Shown piece by piece: positions 11,382 through 21,689 of a stretch of DNA of 64,000 bases. The stretch lies in assembly GCA_963210315.1 (NCBI GenBank), contig OY723321.1, positions 930,001 to 994,000 of the forward strand, given 5' to 3'. Within the stretch, counting starts at the first letter, position 1; every line of letters begins with the position of its first letter. The translations under genes and the position numbers were made by a program. A model generated the notes under the pieces. It made no database searches. It saw only the letters and a list, made by a program, of their open reading frames with translations, and was not told the DNA's origin. The stretch is from Rhynchopus euleeides (lineage: Eukaryota > Euglenozoa > Diplonemea > Diplonemida > Diplonemidae).

Positions 11382-11754
11382 CCTGGGACCCCCCGTGTTT
11401 AAGTCCCCCCCCTGGAGGCGATTTTCGGCCGGGGGGGACTTAAACACGGGGGGGGCGGACCTAAACACAGGGGGGGCTTAAACACGGGGGTGACACGGTG
11501 GAGACCAATGTGACCTCTTCCGCTTCTGTCGCAGGGGGGTGATTCCGGTCCGGATGGACTTTGGCACCCCACTTTTCGACTCTGACAGCACCTGGAGGGC
11601 ACCAGGTGGCCTAGCGGCCACCTGATGACCCTCCAGACCAGCCCACCCCCGTGTTTAGGTCCACCTGTGTTTAAGTCCCCCCCCTGCCAGCCCCCCAGGG
11701 GGGGACTTAAACACGGGGGTAAGGGGGGGGGACTTATACACGGGGGGTCCCAGG
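11382..11754. mobile_element. 373-bp MITE-like inverted-repeat element flanked by TA
   Basis: The left end CCTGGGACCCCCCGTGTTTA matches the inverted right end with one mismatch over about 30 bases. Both ends are bordered by TA (11380-11381 and 11755-11756), as expected of a TA-duplicating Tc1/mariner-type transposition. The body carries further copies of the GTGTTTAAGTCCCC motif in both orientations (about eight in total), so the element can fold into nested hairpins. It has no coding capacity, so it would be non-autonomous. No second copy was seen in this window. Confidence 0.7.
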
Positions 11755-12826
11755 TATTATTTTTTACTAGTTACGAGCGACGAAGCGTAGCGAAGTCGCG
11801 AAGTAACGAAGGAAATCGTACGACTGAAGCTTTATAAAGATCACCTTCATGCCACTTCACAGGGGCTTACACAGCCTTTGACACAGGAGTGTGCGCTCAA
11901 CAAAAAGTAGCCCGGATCTGCCTTTTTGCAGTTGCTGGGCAGGGTGTTTCTCTTATTATAGCGAAAGGAGTACGATTTTGCGGTGTGTCCCGAATTCAGG
12001 AGATCCTCCGTTCCAAGCAGTTGCGAATGTGTCAGCAGTGTGCCATCGCTGCCAGCAAGCCATAGAGCGGCATGCCGGCAGAAAGCGTGTGTGTTGTGTT
12101 TGGGTTGGTTCGTTGGTTGGTGGAATGCTGCCGAACGTTGCCCAGTGCCGAATATAGCGGTCCGATTTATACATTTGTGTGTAAGGCAATGTTTGGCAGC
12201 AATCACCATTCTAAGTTGCAATTTTTCCTAGCCGTCTTGCAGGCCAGAAGATTGGCGCACAGAGATGGGGCCCCTAAAGCCCTCAAGGGGGGTAGTGTTG
12301 CGCTGCTCTGAGCATAGGATTGCCAAATTTAAAACAAAATCAGAGAAAGCACCCCTTTCAGCAAGAAACGTATCCACTTTCACGATCCAGCATAAAAAAA
12401 CCAGCCAGATCACACGAAAAACTCACCGGATCGTGGGAGGAGGGGGTATAACAAAAGGGATGTGTTGGGTCGAGCAAACACCCCCTCTGTATACCCCCCT
12501 CCTCCCCCCCCCTCAAAAAATACAAACAGGAAGGGTCTCACGAGTTTGGTTGAAGTAAAGCTGGCTCGTCGCAACTCTGCAACCGCACCAACCCTCCCTT
12601 CCCCCACGCCCTCCCTCACATTTGTATTATGGCGCCGGCCAGATCGAGTGTCATGCACCACATCTGCCTGTCCTTTCCTTCCACTTCACGACCCTACCTC
12701 ACACTTGCCTTACGGTGACGGTGCTGCTCCACTAGGCCCTACTGCGCTACTGCCCCATCCCAATCCAGCCCATCACCCTGCAGGACACAAGGCGGAGAGG
12801 GGTGAAACCCTCCGTGTGATGCAGAG

Positions 12827-13903
12827 ATGACGCCAGACGCGCTGTGTGTCGACTGCGAGCGCTTCGAATGCTTTGGGGTGGAGGAGTGGAACATTGTGAT
12901 GGACACTGCCGTGCCACACACCGCCGCGAAACCCTCCGCCACACCGGCAACCTCTAAGGATAGCGCATTCCGCGCCTTCCTCTCGGGGAGGAGCGGGTGG
13001 GAGCCCGGGGCTCCTAGACACACCGCCTACCGCCGTATGGTGCTGCATGGCATCCCAAGCCACATGCGCCGCGACCTCTGGCCCCGCTTTCTCGGAATCG
13101 ACAGGGTCAAACGCGCCTACAGCTCCGCACTGTGGGACCGTGTCAAACAGGGACACGACGTCGACCCCGACACCGCATCACGCATCGAGAGGGACCTCCA
13201 CCGCACCTTCCCCAGCGATGCCTTCCTCCAAGCCCCGGGTGGGACGCAGATGCTTCGCAACGTGCTGCTCGCCTGCGCCTCCTTCGACCCCAAGCTGGGC
13301 TATACCCAAGGCATGGCCTTTGCTGCGGGGATCTTCCTGCTGCACGGAATACCCGAGGAGGATGCCTTTTGGTGCATGGTGTCCCTCGCCTCCAGCGAGT
13401 GCTATGGCATGCGCGCCATCTGGGCCCCCGAGCTTGATGACAACAAGATGTGGGCGAAGCGGCGTGAGGCGATCTGGGCTGGGGTGGTGCAGCGCATGCC
13501 TGGGTTCCTCGCCTGGTGTGGCGATGACACGGAGCTGCCAGATATGCTGATCCTCCCCTTCCTCCCGTCGCTGTTCTGCAACCGGCTGCCGCAGGATGCG
13601 GCGGCGCGTGCGTTGGATATCTTCTTTCTGGTGGGGTGGGATGCCATATCCGTCCTGATGACGGCGATTCTCTTCCAAGCCTGGCAGCGTGTCGACCAGA
13701 ATGCCATTATCGACCCCCAGCTCGTTGCGCCCACCATCCTCCCCGTGATGTTCAACGAATGCCGCAACAACCCGCAGGACATCGCAACCTCAGCCTGGAG
13801 GGAGCTCCTCCCCGCCCCTACCTCACCCACCTACATCCCGCCTCCGACCTCCCCAGTGCTCCTCAAGGATGAGTCGCTCTACAAGCATTACATTGTAATC
13901 TGA
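12827..13903 (+). CDS. TBC-domain Rab GTPase-activating protein
   Basis: A 358-aa soluble protein whose TBC domain starts near residue 75 (GIPSHMRRDLW) and fills most of the rest. Both catalytic fingers are present: the arginine finger in IERDLHRTFP (Arg129) and the glutamine finger in YTQGMAF (Gln161). The protein should therefore accelerate GTP hydrolysis by a Rab GTPase in membrane traffic; the target Rab cannot be told from sequence. The N-terminal 70 residues are a short unrelated lead-in and the C-terminal tail is Pro/Thr-rich. The ATG at 12827 directly follows AG in a pyrimidine-rich region and is the first ATG of the frame. No transmembrane segment is visible. The frame is uninterrupted. 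Confidence 0.94.
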   Translation: MTPDALCVDCERFECFGVEEWNIVMDTAVPHTAAKPSATPATSKDSAFRAFLSGRSGWEPGAPRHTAYRRMVLHGIPSHMRRDLWPRFLGIDRVKRAYSSALWDRVKQGHDVDPDTASRIERDLHRTFPSDAFLQAPGGTQMLRNVLLACASFDPKLGYTQGMAFAAGIFLLHGIPEEDAFWCMVSLASSECYGMRAIWAPELDDNKMWAKRREAIWAGVVQRMPGFLAWCGDDTELPDMLILPFLPSLFCNRLPQDAAARALDIFFLVGWDAISVLMTAILFQAWQRVDQNAIIDPQLVAPTILPVMFNECRNNPQDIATSAWRELLPAPTSPTYIPPPTSPVLLKDESLYKHYIVI

Positions 13904-16229
13904 GTGTCGGAAAGGAGGGTGTGAGGGGGAGGGGGTGCACAGGTCTGGCGAGGCAGCAGTGGGGGGGGGTGTTGTACGGGTGGGGGCGGGGCGTCCGGTT
14001 GTTTCCCGCTCCCTCTGTCTCTTCCCGACCCCCGCCCGTCCAGGGGCCCAGGCCTCCGGTGGTTGCGAATAATGAGATGAAATGGTTCTGTTTTATCGCT
14101 ATAGAGACACAGCACGTTGGCAGCGGGGGGGCGACACGCCTGTGCGTTGTGATATATATCCCTGTGAGGCTTGGGTGGGTGGGGTATCCACGGCATCGAG
14201 ATGCTGTGGGGGCGAAATGAAGTATGCAACACAGTATTGGCAACAGTGTGCACAGTGCGCCACAGTCTGGTCGTCTCATATGTCAGGCTGGGGGTCGTCA
14301 ATGCCACGAAAAAAGTATTCCCTGTGTGGTGGCGATGCTCTGAAAGGAATATGCACTGGGCACAGCATTCCTGAGCAACAGTATGTTGAGTTGAAACATA
14401 TACCGGATGGAGACGAGATGGCCTTCAAAAACGCCCCTGTTAGCGATCCTCCCATTCCACCACCGCCGTCATATTCACGTACAGTATGTGAATGTCAACT
14501 CCCTCCAACGAATGCGTGCGGCCGGTCCAACAAAGAGAAATGACGAACCGGTTGCCGCCACCCCCCCCCCCCCCCCCGAAGCCTGAATCCTGCGCATGTC
14601 TGGCAGAGCCTGTCATCTGTCGGATGCTTGTCAGTATCAGGGTGGGTTGTGACGAGACATATCCAACTATTGGGATAACTTGTGTTGGGTGATTGCCCTC
14701 CTCCCCTCCCCCCCTCCCAACCTCGCGGCTCGCAGATAACCTGAGGTTGCAAACCCCGGAGTAACGTTCGTTACTGGATTTGGTGAGAAGATGATGTCAG
14801 CCAGGAAGCACATCATCGCCCCTGCCCTACTGGCCGTCGTTGCGAGTGAACGGATTGTCGCGAGATTTTTTACCCTTCTCTGAATATTCCGGCCCATATG
14901 TATACCCTGTCCCCGTCCCGTTTACATCCTTTCAGGTAAATTTTTGTGTTTTTCAAACGCCCTGCTTTGAAGTGTGCACAGTCAACTCACATCCCAGCAT
15001 TTTGTGATCCTCACCTTTGGGTTTTGACCCCTGGCGAATGAACGCCCAGGTGTGGGTGCAACATCACAGCCCATGTGAGTGAAGGTGGCACCTATGTTTG
15101 TTAGGGGCCTCTACCCTTTCCTCCACCCTTCCTTTTTCTATTCTGAGCAAAGCCGTTCTCCCCCCCTGTTAAATCAGATGATGCTGTCTCACGCACGGCG
15201 GGCAAGATTTTCCTGCGGAGGGAAAAGGTATTCTGCAGCTGTGTTGCGGCACGGCAGTGCCGGGGAGAATCCTTCTGAAGCACTGCCGGCTTTATTCCCC
15301 TCCCTTCTGGGTGCGCCTGGGCGACTCTCGGCAAGTCGATTTCAACGGAAATCCGACGAATACCCCGAGTTGTTATGCCCAGAGCCCTGGTAGGAACCAC
15401 CCCCCACTGAATGGCACACACGAGGGATTACCTGTTCAGCAGTCATGGGTGCCAGGGTGGTTGTGCGGACTGCGAGGCGCGTGCTGGGACCTCCACTTTG
15501 CGCGCCACAACTCTACCCCCCTGGGGCAATGGGCAGATACAGGGAGATCCCTTGGGTCTGGGGGGTGGGAGGTGGTTTGTGGGCAGAAGGGGAATACAAA
15601 ACGTGCCCTCGGGGAGGAGGGGGGGGGGGCGGGGAACCCATCGTGTGTCGCACTGGCACGGATTGAAGGTTTCCACACAGATTCAAAACTGTTCCACCTC
15701 CCCCACCATATTTCGTTTTGCTCTGTTGTTCGTATAAGTAGCAAACCTGCACACGCGGCCCATCCGCCTGAGTTCAGAACGAACGGGCCGCAGGTGCAAA
15801 AAAATGAATTCGCCAGATCAGGGGGCGATGTATGAATAACGAAACAGTGATAACAAAGGGACAGAAGGGTGGATCCTGAATACACGCCCGGACAGAAGGG
15901 TTTGACGTATAAGGGCAACCAGCCAAGTCTACAACAGAGGGGGGGTGGGGGAGGTGGTGGGGGGGTGTGTGTGTGTGTGTGCATGTTCTGCGCTCTTTAT
16001 TTTGTTCCCGCAGCACCCATCAAACGACAACACCCAAATAAAAGAGATTTTGTTGCTGAAAATGACACAGCATATACGGTGTGCAATCCCCACCCCACCC
16101 CACCCCACCCCTCCATGTGCCCCTCCAGAGCTACCATCCCTCCAAGGCAATGCAAGGCAGGCCCACACACTCCCACCCTCCCACAGTCTTACACAACTCA
16201 TTTACACATATGAATATATCGACAGACCC
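13904..16229. other. Intergenic region, 2.3 kb
   Basis: No convincing gene. It contains a C-run near 14561-14577, G-runs near 15620, a GT run near 15966-15980, and C/A-rich sequence leading into the acceptor before the next gene. The frames here are low-complexity. Confidence 0.6.
16083..16128 (+). other. Candidate (trans-)splice acceptor before the 489-aa gene
   Basis: A C-rich pyrimidine tract (CCCCACCCC units, then CCCCTCCAG) ends with AG at 16127-16128, 102 bases before the chosen ATG. An earlier in-frame ATG at 16062 would be removed if this site were used. That is why the start at 16230 is preferred. Confidence 0.35.
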
Positions 16230-17699
16230 ATGACAGATGCATTGCAGAAGGAGTTCCTTGAGGAGACCGGAACATTGCACCTCCTGAATTACTGTGCTTC
16301 CATCCGGAGGAGATATGCGCCCCGCAACCCACACAAGCTGCTGCTGGGGCTGCTGAAGCGAGATGGGGGCATTGTGCTGGGGAAGGCGGAGCTGTTTGAC
16401 TTCGTCAGGCGCAGCACGAGGGTCCACCCGGTGTTTCTCTTCAGGACGCTCGCCCTCAGCATCCCGCAGGATGCAGACTGCAACGACCCCATGTGGGACG
16501 AGATAGCACAGCTTGCAGCTCTACTCTTCTGCCGCATCTGCTCCGTCGCAACGCTGCGCTCCTTCGTGGTGGAGCAGCGTGATGGAAACCTGCCGGCACC
16601 CCCGCTCTCCGCACTCATCCTCCAGCTCGCGATGAGCCGCATGCTGGTGACGGGGATGTCCTCAGAGTGCCGTGTACACATCGTGTTCCCCCTCACAACC
16701 GGCTCCAACTGCTACCACCGGCTCACCCGCGAGGGCATGGTGGCGGAGCATGTCCGGCAGCTGCGGTGGCTCTTCGCTGGGACAGCCGTGTCGTGGCAGA
16801 TTCTCTATTCCGACGCAGACCCATCGGGGCATCTCGCAGCCGCTGCGGAGCGTGTGATCAACACGGCGATTCTCGCGGGGGACTCGCCGCTGGCCTCCCT
16901 GATAGAGGTTGTCCACGTCGGGGTCTCGGCGGCGCCCACACAGCCAACCTGCCCCAGGATCCGGGGGTTTAAAGGATGCATCGCGCAGATCCGCGAGGGG
17001 CAATCCCCCGGACACGTCGTGCTGGTGGGGGGCGGTTCCGTCTCTGTCCACCTCGGCCTTGTGGGCACCCTGGTGGCAGAGCTGCAGGCCGGGCGTGAGG
17101 TGGTCCTCTGCGATCCCTGCCACCCCCACTCGACCCCCCTGCAGGCGGAGTCGAAATACGAGGAGGTGTTGGGGTTCCTCTGGAAGCAGGTGCTGCTGCG
17201 GGAGCTGCTGCACCACGCGGTTCCCCGGGAGTCTCCTCTCTGTGGTGTTTCGGCGCGGTCGCTCCCGGCAGCCACGGTGCTGACCGGGGAGCCGTGCACC
17301 TTCTTCTTCGAGCTTGTGGTGCGCATCGTGAAGGCCTGCACCAAGAAGCCTGCAAAGGTTTACTCGTCGCATCCCATCTTCCTGGAGGCGAAGCCCCCTG
17401 CAGGGGTGAGCACGATGCACAACTATTATTCGTATCTGCAGGCCGTGTTGGACATGGCGGAGATTGTCCTGTCTGAGCAGCGTGCGGTGGACCCCGACAT
17501 CATCGCGTGGGTCGATTTCCTCAGGGGCATCGACAGCGTGGCGCGGTGGGGCCGCCTGGTTGCGTCTCCACTCACAGCGTTGCTGCACGACGCCCAGTAT
17601 CTCGAGCATGATCTTCGCCTGGATGACTTCAAAGGCGATGTGCATTCCTGGGTCGAACAGCCGAAGGAAACCGGGCCAAGCGAGTCTGGGCAGTCTTAG
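16230..17699 (+). CDS. Unrecognised 489-aa protein
   Basis: I do not recognise this protein. The frame extends upstream to 15945, but the upstream part is low-complexity and has only one other ATG (16062), so the ATG at 16230 is taken as the start. The product is soluble-looking, without a signal peptide, mixed alpha/beta in character. It has a glycine-rich stretch (GHVVLVGGGSVSVHLGLVG, about residues 265-283) followed by a basic/acidic segment ending in CDPCHPHS. That could be a nucleotide- or sugar-nucleotide-binding loop, but no family motif is complete. It lies between the TBC gene and the MAEA gene on the same strand and is 259 bases from the latter. Intact codon structure over 489 residues of ordinary composition supports a real gene. 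Confidence 0.75.
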   Translation: MTDALQKEFLEETGTLHLLNYCASIRRRYAPRNPHKLLLGLLKRDGGIVLGKAELFDFVRRSTRVHPVFLFRTLALSIPQDADCNDPMWDEIAQLAALLFCRICSVATLRSFVVEQRDGNLPAPPLSALILQLAMSRMLVTGMSSECRVHIVFPLTTGSNCYHRLTREGMVAEHVRQLRWLFAGTAVSWQILYSDADPSGHLAAAAERVINTAILAGDSPLASLIEVVHVGVSAAPTQPTCPRIRGFKGCIAQIREGQSPGHVVLVGGGSVSVHLGLVGTLVAELQAGREVVLCDPCHPHSTPLQAESKYEEVLGFLWKQVLLRELLHHAVPRESPLCGVSARSLPAATVLTGEPCTFFFELVVRIVKACTKKPAKVYSSHPIFLEAKPPAGVSTMHNYYSYLQAVLDMAEIVLSEQRAVDPDIIAWVDFLRGIDSVARWGRLVASPLTALLHDAQYLEHDLRLDDFKGDVHSWVEQPKETGPSESGQS

Positions 17700-17899
17700 G
17701 GATGCAGTTTGGCGACGTTGGTTGGTGGTGGTGGTGGTGGTGGCAGCCACACCCCCATCCCCCAGTCAGGTTAGGACATGACGACTAGAATCTCAAGTTG
17801 GCAGCAAGGGCTATGCGGCGGTTTATCCTCTTCTGCTGAACCACCCCCCACACCCCCACACCCCATTATCCTGACACCCATTTGCATCCCGCCACCACA

Positions 17900-17939
17900 C
17901 TCCCACCCCCAACACACACACCAACCCCCCGTCGCGCAG
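17900..17939 (+). other. Candidate (trans-)splice acceptor before the MAEA gene
   Basis: A C/A-rich pyrimidine tract ends in GCGCAG with AG at 17938-17939, leaving a leader of about 19 bases before the ATG at 17959. Confidence 0.4.
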
Positions 17940-17958
17940 CCCTTACACCGCTCCACCT

Positions 17959-19149
17959 ATGGAGTATGAGGAGTCACTCCTGCGCGTGCCTCTGGAAGGC
18001 CTGCACCGCGCCACCCGGCTAGAGGTGCGGCGCTTGGAGAAGGAATGGGGTGTCGTGTTCAAGGCCCTGGGGACCTTGTCCGACCGGGAGGAGAAGGGGG
18101 AGGGCCAGGGGGCGGAGGCGGTGGGGAGGAGCTTGGAGAAGATCGAGGGGAAGCTGCGGGGGATGAAGCGGAAGATGCAGGACGCGGCGCATGAGCAGGA
18201 CGCGGTGTTCGAAGTCTGCCACCGCCGGGCCAGGCTGGTGCACGACACCCCCCACCGGCCCATCGACATCGACGCCTCGCAGAAATTTTTCGGGCTCGCT
18301 ACACACCGCATGGTGTGCGACTACGCTCTCTACCGAGGCTACCTCGACACCGCCCAGACCCTTGCAGACGAGGTGTCCATCTCTGAGCAGGTCGACATCA
18401 AAGTGATGTCCGCGCTCTGCCCTCTCACTGAAGCTCTACAGCGTGGAGACGCGAAGCCAGCCCTCGCCTGGTGCGGTGAAAACCGCTCAAAACTAAGCAA
18501 AAACGGCAGCACCATCGAGCTGAAGCTGCGCATGCGTGACTGTGTCGAGGTTGCCGAGACGCAGGGAACCCCGCCTGCGCTGGAGCTCTGCAGGAAGCAC
18601 GTCGCACCGCTGGTGGGGAGCGACCCTCAGCTGCTGGCGAAGCTGAGACGCCTGGTGGGCTACCTCACCTTCAGATCCTGCGGGGAGAGGTGGCGGGAGC
18701 GTTATGCGGATGTCGCAGATCCTGCAGGGCGGAAGGCGTTGTCAGCGGAGTTTGCGAGCGAGTATCTCTGTGCGAGCTGTGTCAGCGAGATGCCTCTCCT
18801 CCTCCCGATGCTGCAGGCAGGCGTGCTGTGCCTCAACACGGGGAGGCAGGGCGGTGTGGTGGAGGCTCCGAAAGGTGGTGTCTCGGCAGACCCGATGTCA
18901 GATCCCAGCATGCAGCTCCTCGCAAGCGGGCTCCCAGCATTCACGCGGAAGAACTCCGCTCTCGTCTGCCGCATCACGGGGCGTGTCATGGATGACACCA
19001 ACCCGCCCATGGCAACCCCCACTGGGCACGTCTACTCCCAGCATGCGGTCCGACAGCTCGTCGCGGCATCCCAAGACAAGCGCTTCGTGTGCCCCAAGAC
19101 AGGCATCGCCTACCGGCCTTCTGAACTCCACAAGGTGTATGTGATGTGA
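17959..19149 (+). CDS. MAEA: MAEA / Fyv10 (GID9) subunit of the CTLH E3 ubiquitin ligase
   Basis: A 396-aa protein with the full MAEA layout. An N-terminal coiled-coil rich in Glu, Lys and Arg comes first (about residues 15-105), then a LisH motif (HRMVCDYALYRGYLDTAQ, about 116-138), the CTLH and CRA helical regions (about 150-320), and a C-terminal divergent RING (about 334-396). The RING shows the family hallmarks: LVCRITG, DDTNPPM, GHVYS, FVCPKTG and a final KVYVM (human MAEA ends KVYIM). In yeast and animals MAEA pairs with RMND5 as the catalytic heterodimer of the CTLH/GID complex. In yeast the complex degrades gluconeogenic enzymes. Length matches the family. A short leader and a pyrimidine/AG acceptor precede the ATG. 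The RMND5 partner is not in this window. Confidence 0.96.
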   Translation: MEYEESLLRVPLEGLHRATRLEVRRLEKEWGVVFKALGTLSDREEKGEGQGAEAVGRSLEKIEGKLRGMKRKMQDAAHEQDAVFEVCHRRARLVHDTPHRPIDIDASQKFFGLATHRMVCDYALYRGYLDTAQTLADEVSISEQVDIKVMSALCPLTEALQRGDAKPALAWCGENRSKLSKNGSTIELKLRMRDCVEVAETQGTPPALELCRKHVAPLVGSDPQLLAKLRRLVGYLTFRSCGERWRERYADVADPAGRKALSAEFASEYLCASCVSEMPLLLPMLQAGVLCLNTGRQGGVVEAPKGGVSADPMSDPSMQLLASGLPAFTRKNSALVCRITGRVMDDTNPPMATPTGHVYSQHAVRQLVAASQDKRFVCPKTGIAYRPSELHKVYVM

Positions 19150-19832
19150 TGACAGGAGAGGGTGTGAAGAGGGTAACGAGTAGTGTCCGCGGCCTGTGTG
19201 GGCTGTGCTATGGAACCCCCCTCCGCCCTCTTCCCGGGGAGGGGGGGAAGGAGGGGTGGGTACGCAGAGGGGCTTGCCTTGGCTGTGTGTGTGGGATAGA
19301 AGCATTTGGGGAGGTTGGGCTGCTGTCTTGTGTGTTTACTTATTTTGCCTAACCCTGCTAGCCGCCGTTTGTCTCGCTGTCTCTCTTTCTCCCTCCGCTG
19401 GCCCCCGAAGAAAAAGACAAACTTGAAAACAACCGAAACGAAAAAACGAAACGAAAAAAAAGCCGGACCACCGCACAATACACCCTGGGTGGGGGGCATA
19501 AAAAATAGACACCGCGCATCTGCCCTCTCTCTCCCCTCCCCCGTATCGGCTTTCGACTCGTCTATTCCTACACTGTGCACACCACGCCACACACAAAACC
19601 CTCCACACCGCCCACAGCCCACACACCACATTTCTCCACCTTTTGAAAATGTCGCACGCTGGGCCTCTTGGGTGCACGCTGTTGGTATAGCGTCTCTCTG
19701 TCGAGGGCTCTCATCAGCGGATCGAGGAGAGAGAGACTGTGAGTTGCACTACACAGGGACCCCTCCACTAGTTCCCCTCCTCCACTTCGGTGCTGTGTGG
19801 TTCGGTGCGCCCCTCCTGGGTTCTGCCGCAAG
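19150..19832. other. Intergenic region, 0.7 kb
   Basis: No gene seen. It contains A-rich sequence (about 19400-19470) and a C/A-rich tract with CCCACAG near 19613-19620, a possible acceptor for the next gene. The next frame extends to 19797 only through a GTG, so its first ATG is at 19833. Confidence 0.55.
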
Positions 19833-21689
19833 ATGTGGCGTGACAACGGGTGGTGTCTCGGCAGCGCCGGGCAGCGGCGGAGGGTCTTGAGGGAGATGCT
19901 CTCACAGGTCGGGCGTGGCCCCGATAGGGCTGCTGCCGCGAAGCTCACCGCACAGCAGAGGGAGGATTGCACACGGCTGGCCGCCCCGCGCATCGCCTGC
20001 ACCACGCAGGAGGAAGGGCTGACCCCCTTCTACGAAGGGATCGAGGATCTGGCTGCCGCCGAGGCCGACCCATCCTACATTCTTCCGCCCCGCGAGCCTC
20101 TGCTCGTGTTGGGATTTCACGAAGACATTGCGCAGGTGACGTGGAAGGGCAAGCCGGGCTGTGTGCATGCCGACATGCTGGCAGGGGTGCGGCGGAAGAG
20201 CGAGTCACAGATGGCCTACCTGCAGGCTCGGCAGGGGGAGTGCTGGAGGCGGAAGGGGACCCACACAGATGATATCCTGCTGAAGGCTGATACAAAGTAT
20301 CGCTCGTCTCGCTTCCCTTCCGGCAGGTTCTGGCTGTACGACTCATACCACCTCACGAAGCAGGCGATCGACAAGCTTTTCAACGGAAGCACAAAGGATG
20401 TGACGCAGACCCTTGCGTATACCCACCTGAAGAAGATACTCAACAAGATTGTGAAGAAGTCGCAGAAGGAGTGCGCAGAGAGGTTTGGAATTCTCCTGGA
20501 TATCATCACAACCAACTCGCTGATCCAGACAGGCATCCCGCATGAGCTCGGGAATGCGGCGTATGGCTATATCGAGACTGCGCATTACGACAAGCTGGGG
20601 CTGAAGTTTTGCTTCATCGGGATAACAGACAACGTAAACTGCAGGGCTGCACGCGATGTGTTCTGCAGAGACCCAGTTCGGTTTGACTCAAACGACTCGA
20701 AGATGCCAGAGGAGCCGAAGCGGGCATTCGACGCCCTCGACAACCAGCATATGTACTGCGTGTTCCCTGCCCCGACATCACAGGAGCTGCTGCAGGAGGA
20801 CACACGCGTGGTGGGGACCACCACCCTCAAGCGCGGCGAGTTTGTGATGCCGAAGCGCACCATCCCACCCCCCGTGAAGCGCGACGTGCTGGAGGAGATG
20901 CGGAGCATCGCCTCGCAGTCGCGCCGCCTCGCGAGGACCCACCCTGCACAGGCCAAGCAGATGCTGTCGAAGTATGCCCAGAGCCAGGTCATGGCTGCCA
21001 ACGAGGCTGTGCTCATCCAGCGCCCCGGGTCTGCGCCAGGCAGGGTAACGCCCTCCCTCCCCCACCAGCCGGAGGCAGTGCAACGCCCCGGCACCGCGAT
21101 GGATGACGTTGCGGATCGGCGGGTGGTGGAGGTGGCGCATCTGCTGCACTCCAACCCCGCGGCGGTGTTTGCCGAAGGCGGCCTTCTCTCGACCTCGGGA
21201 GACGCTGAGAAGGACCCCGTGGAGCTGCTGGATCTCATGAAGAAGGCGAAGGCGCTGAACAAGGAGGGGGCGCTGGCTGCGACAGGCAGCAGGGCAGGGC
21301 AGGCGGTGGCATCCCCGGCGGCGACCCGCGTGGGCAACCGTGTGGTTGCGATGAAGTCGGGGAACCACCTCAAGTCTGTTCTGACGAAGACTCTGAGCCA
21401 CACCGCCCCGGTTGCGATTCTCTTCGGCGCGGCCTGGTCGCGGCAGCATCTCGATTTCCTGCCGAAGTTCAGCGCCATCGCACAGGATTTCCCAGAGGTC
21501 GTCTTCATGAAGGTTGACGTGGAGCGCTTTGTGGAGGAGTCTTGGAACTGCTTCGTATCGAGTGTGCCTACCCTCCAGGTCTACCACAAGGGGAAGCTGG
21601 TGATGAACACAGCGTCGCCAGAGGCCCCGGCGCTCCACGAATGCATCGCCTCCAGGGTGAAGGTGGGTTCCTCCGGGGGCTTGGAATGA
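19833..21689 (+). CDS. Protein with C-terminal redox-inactive thioredoxin fold, 618 aa
   Basis: The first ATG of the frame is at 19833, directly after AG. The N-terminal two-thirds is a globular region I do not recognise, followed by a Lys/Arg/Pro-rich linker (about residues 330-470). The last about 110 residues form a thioredoxin-like domain: APVAILFGAAW, then a hydrophobic VVFMKVDV strand, then the cis-proline loop VPTLQVYHKG. The active-site CxxC is absent; the position after the conserved Trp (about residue 535) reads SRQH. The domain can therefore be a binding or chaperone-like fold but not a disulfide oxidoreductase by the usual mechanism. No signal peptide or membrane segment is visible, suggesting a cytosolic or cytoskeletal protein. 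The only supported part is the fold; the cellular role is unknown. Confidence 0.85.
   Translation: MWRDNGWCLGSAGQRRRVLREMLSQVGRGPDRAAAAKLTAQQREDCTRLAAPRIACTTQEEGLTPFYEGIEDLAAAEADPSYILPPREPLLVLGFHEDIAQVTWKGKPGCVHADMLAGVRRKSESQMAYLQARQGECWRRKGTHTDDILLKADTKYRSSRFPSGRFWLYDSYHLTKQAIDKLFNGSTKDVTQTLAYTHLKKILNKIVKKSQKECAERFGILLDIITTNSLIQTGIPHELGNAAYGYIETAHYDKLGLKFCFIGITDNVNCRAARDVFCRDPVRFDSNDSKMPEEPKRAFDALDNQHMYCVFPAPTSQELLQEDTRVVGTTTLKRGEFVMPKRTIPPPVKRDVLEEMRSIASQSRRLARTHPAQAKQMLSKYAQSQVMAANEAVLIQRPGSAPGRVTPSLPHQPEAVQRPGTAMDDVADRRVVEVAHLLHSNPAAVFAEGGLLSTSGDAEKDPVELLDLMKKAKALNKEGALAATGSRAGQAVASPAATRVGNRVVAMKSGNHLKSVLTKTLSHTAPVAILFGAAWSRQHLDFLPKFSAIAQDFPEVVFMKVDVERFVEESWNCFVSSVPTLQVYHKGKLVMNTASPEAPALHECIASRVKVGSSGGLE

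Larger units (their letters stand above)
4926..12826. other. Long gene-poor intergenic region
   Basis: This 7.9-kb stretch holds no open frame with convincing protein character. It is dominated by C/T-rich and G-rich tracts, CT microsatellites, short degenerate repeats (5.7-6.2 kb), a higher-complexity island (7.66-8.17 kb) and one inverted-repeat element (11382-11754). Proline-rich frames at 6288-7711 are by-products of poly-C and poly-pyrimidine DNA. Non-coding RNA genes or multi-exon genes cannot be excluded by eye. Confidence 0.6.

Noticed and set aside
15945..16229. 95-codon N-terminal extension of the 489-aa gene
   Set aside because: Starts with GTG, low-complexity, and lies mostly upstream of the likely acceptor at 16128.
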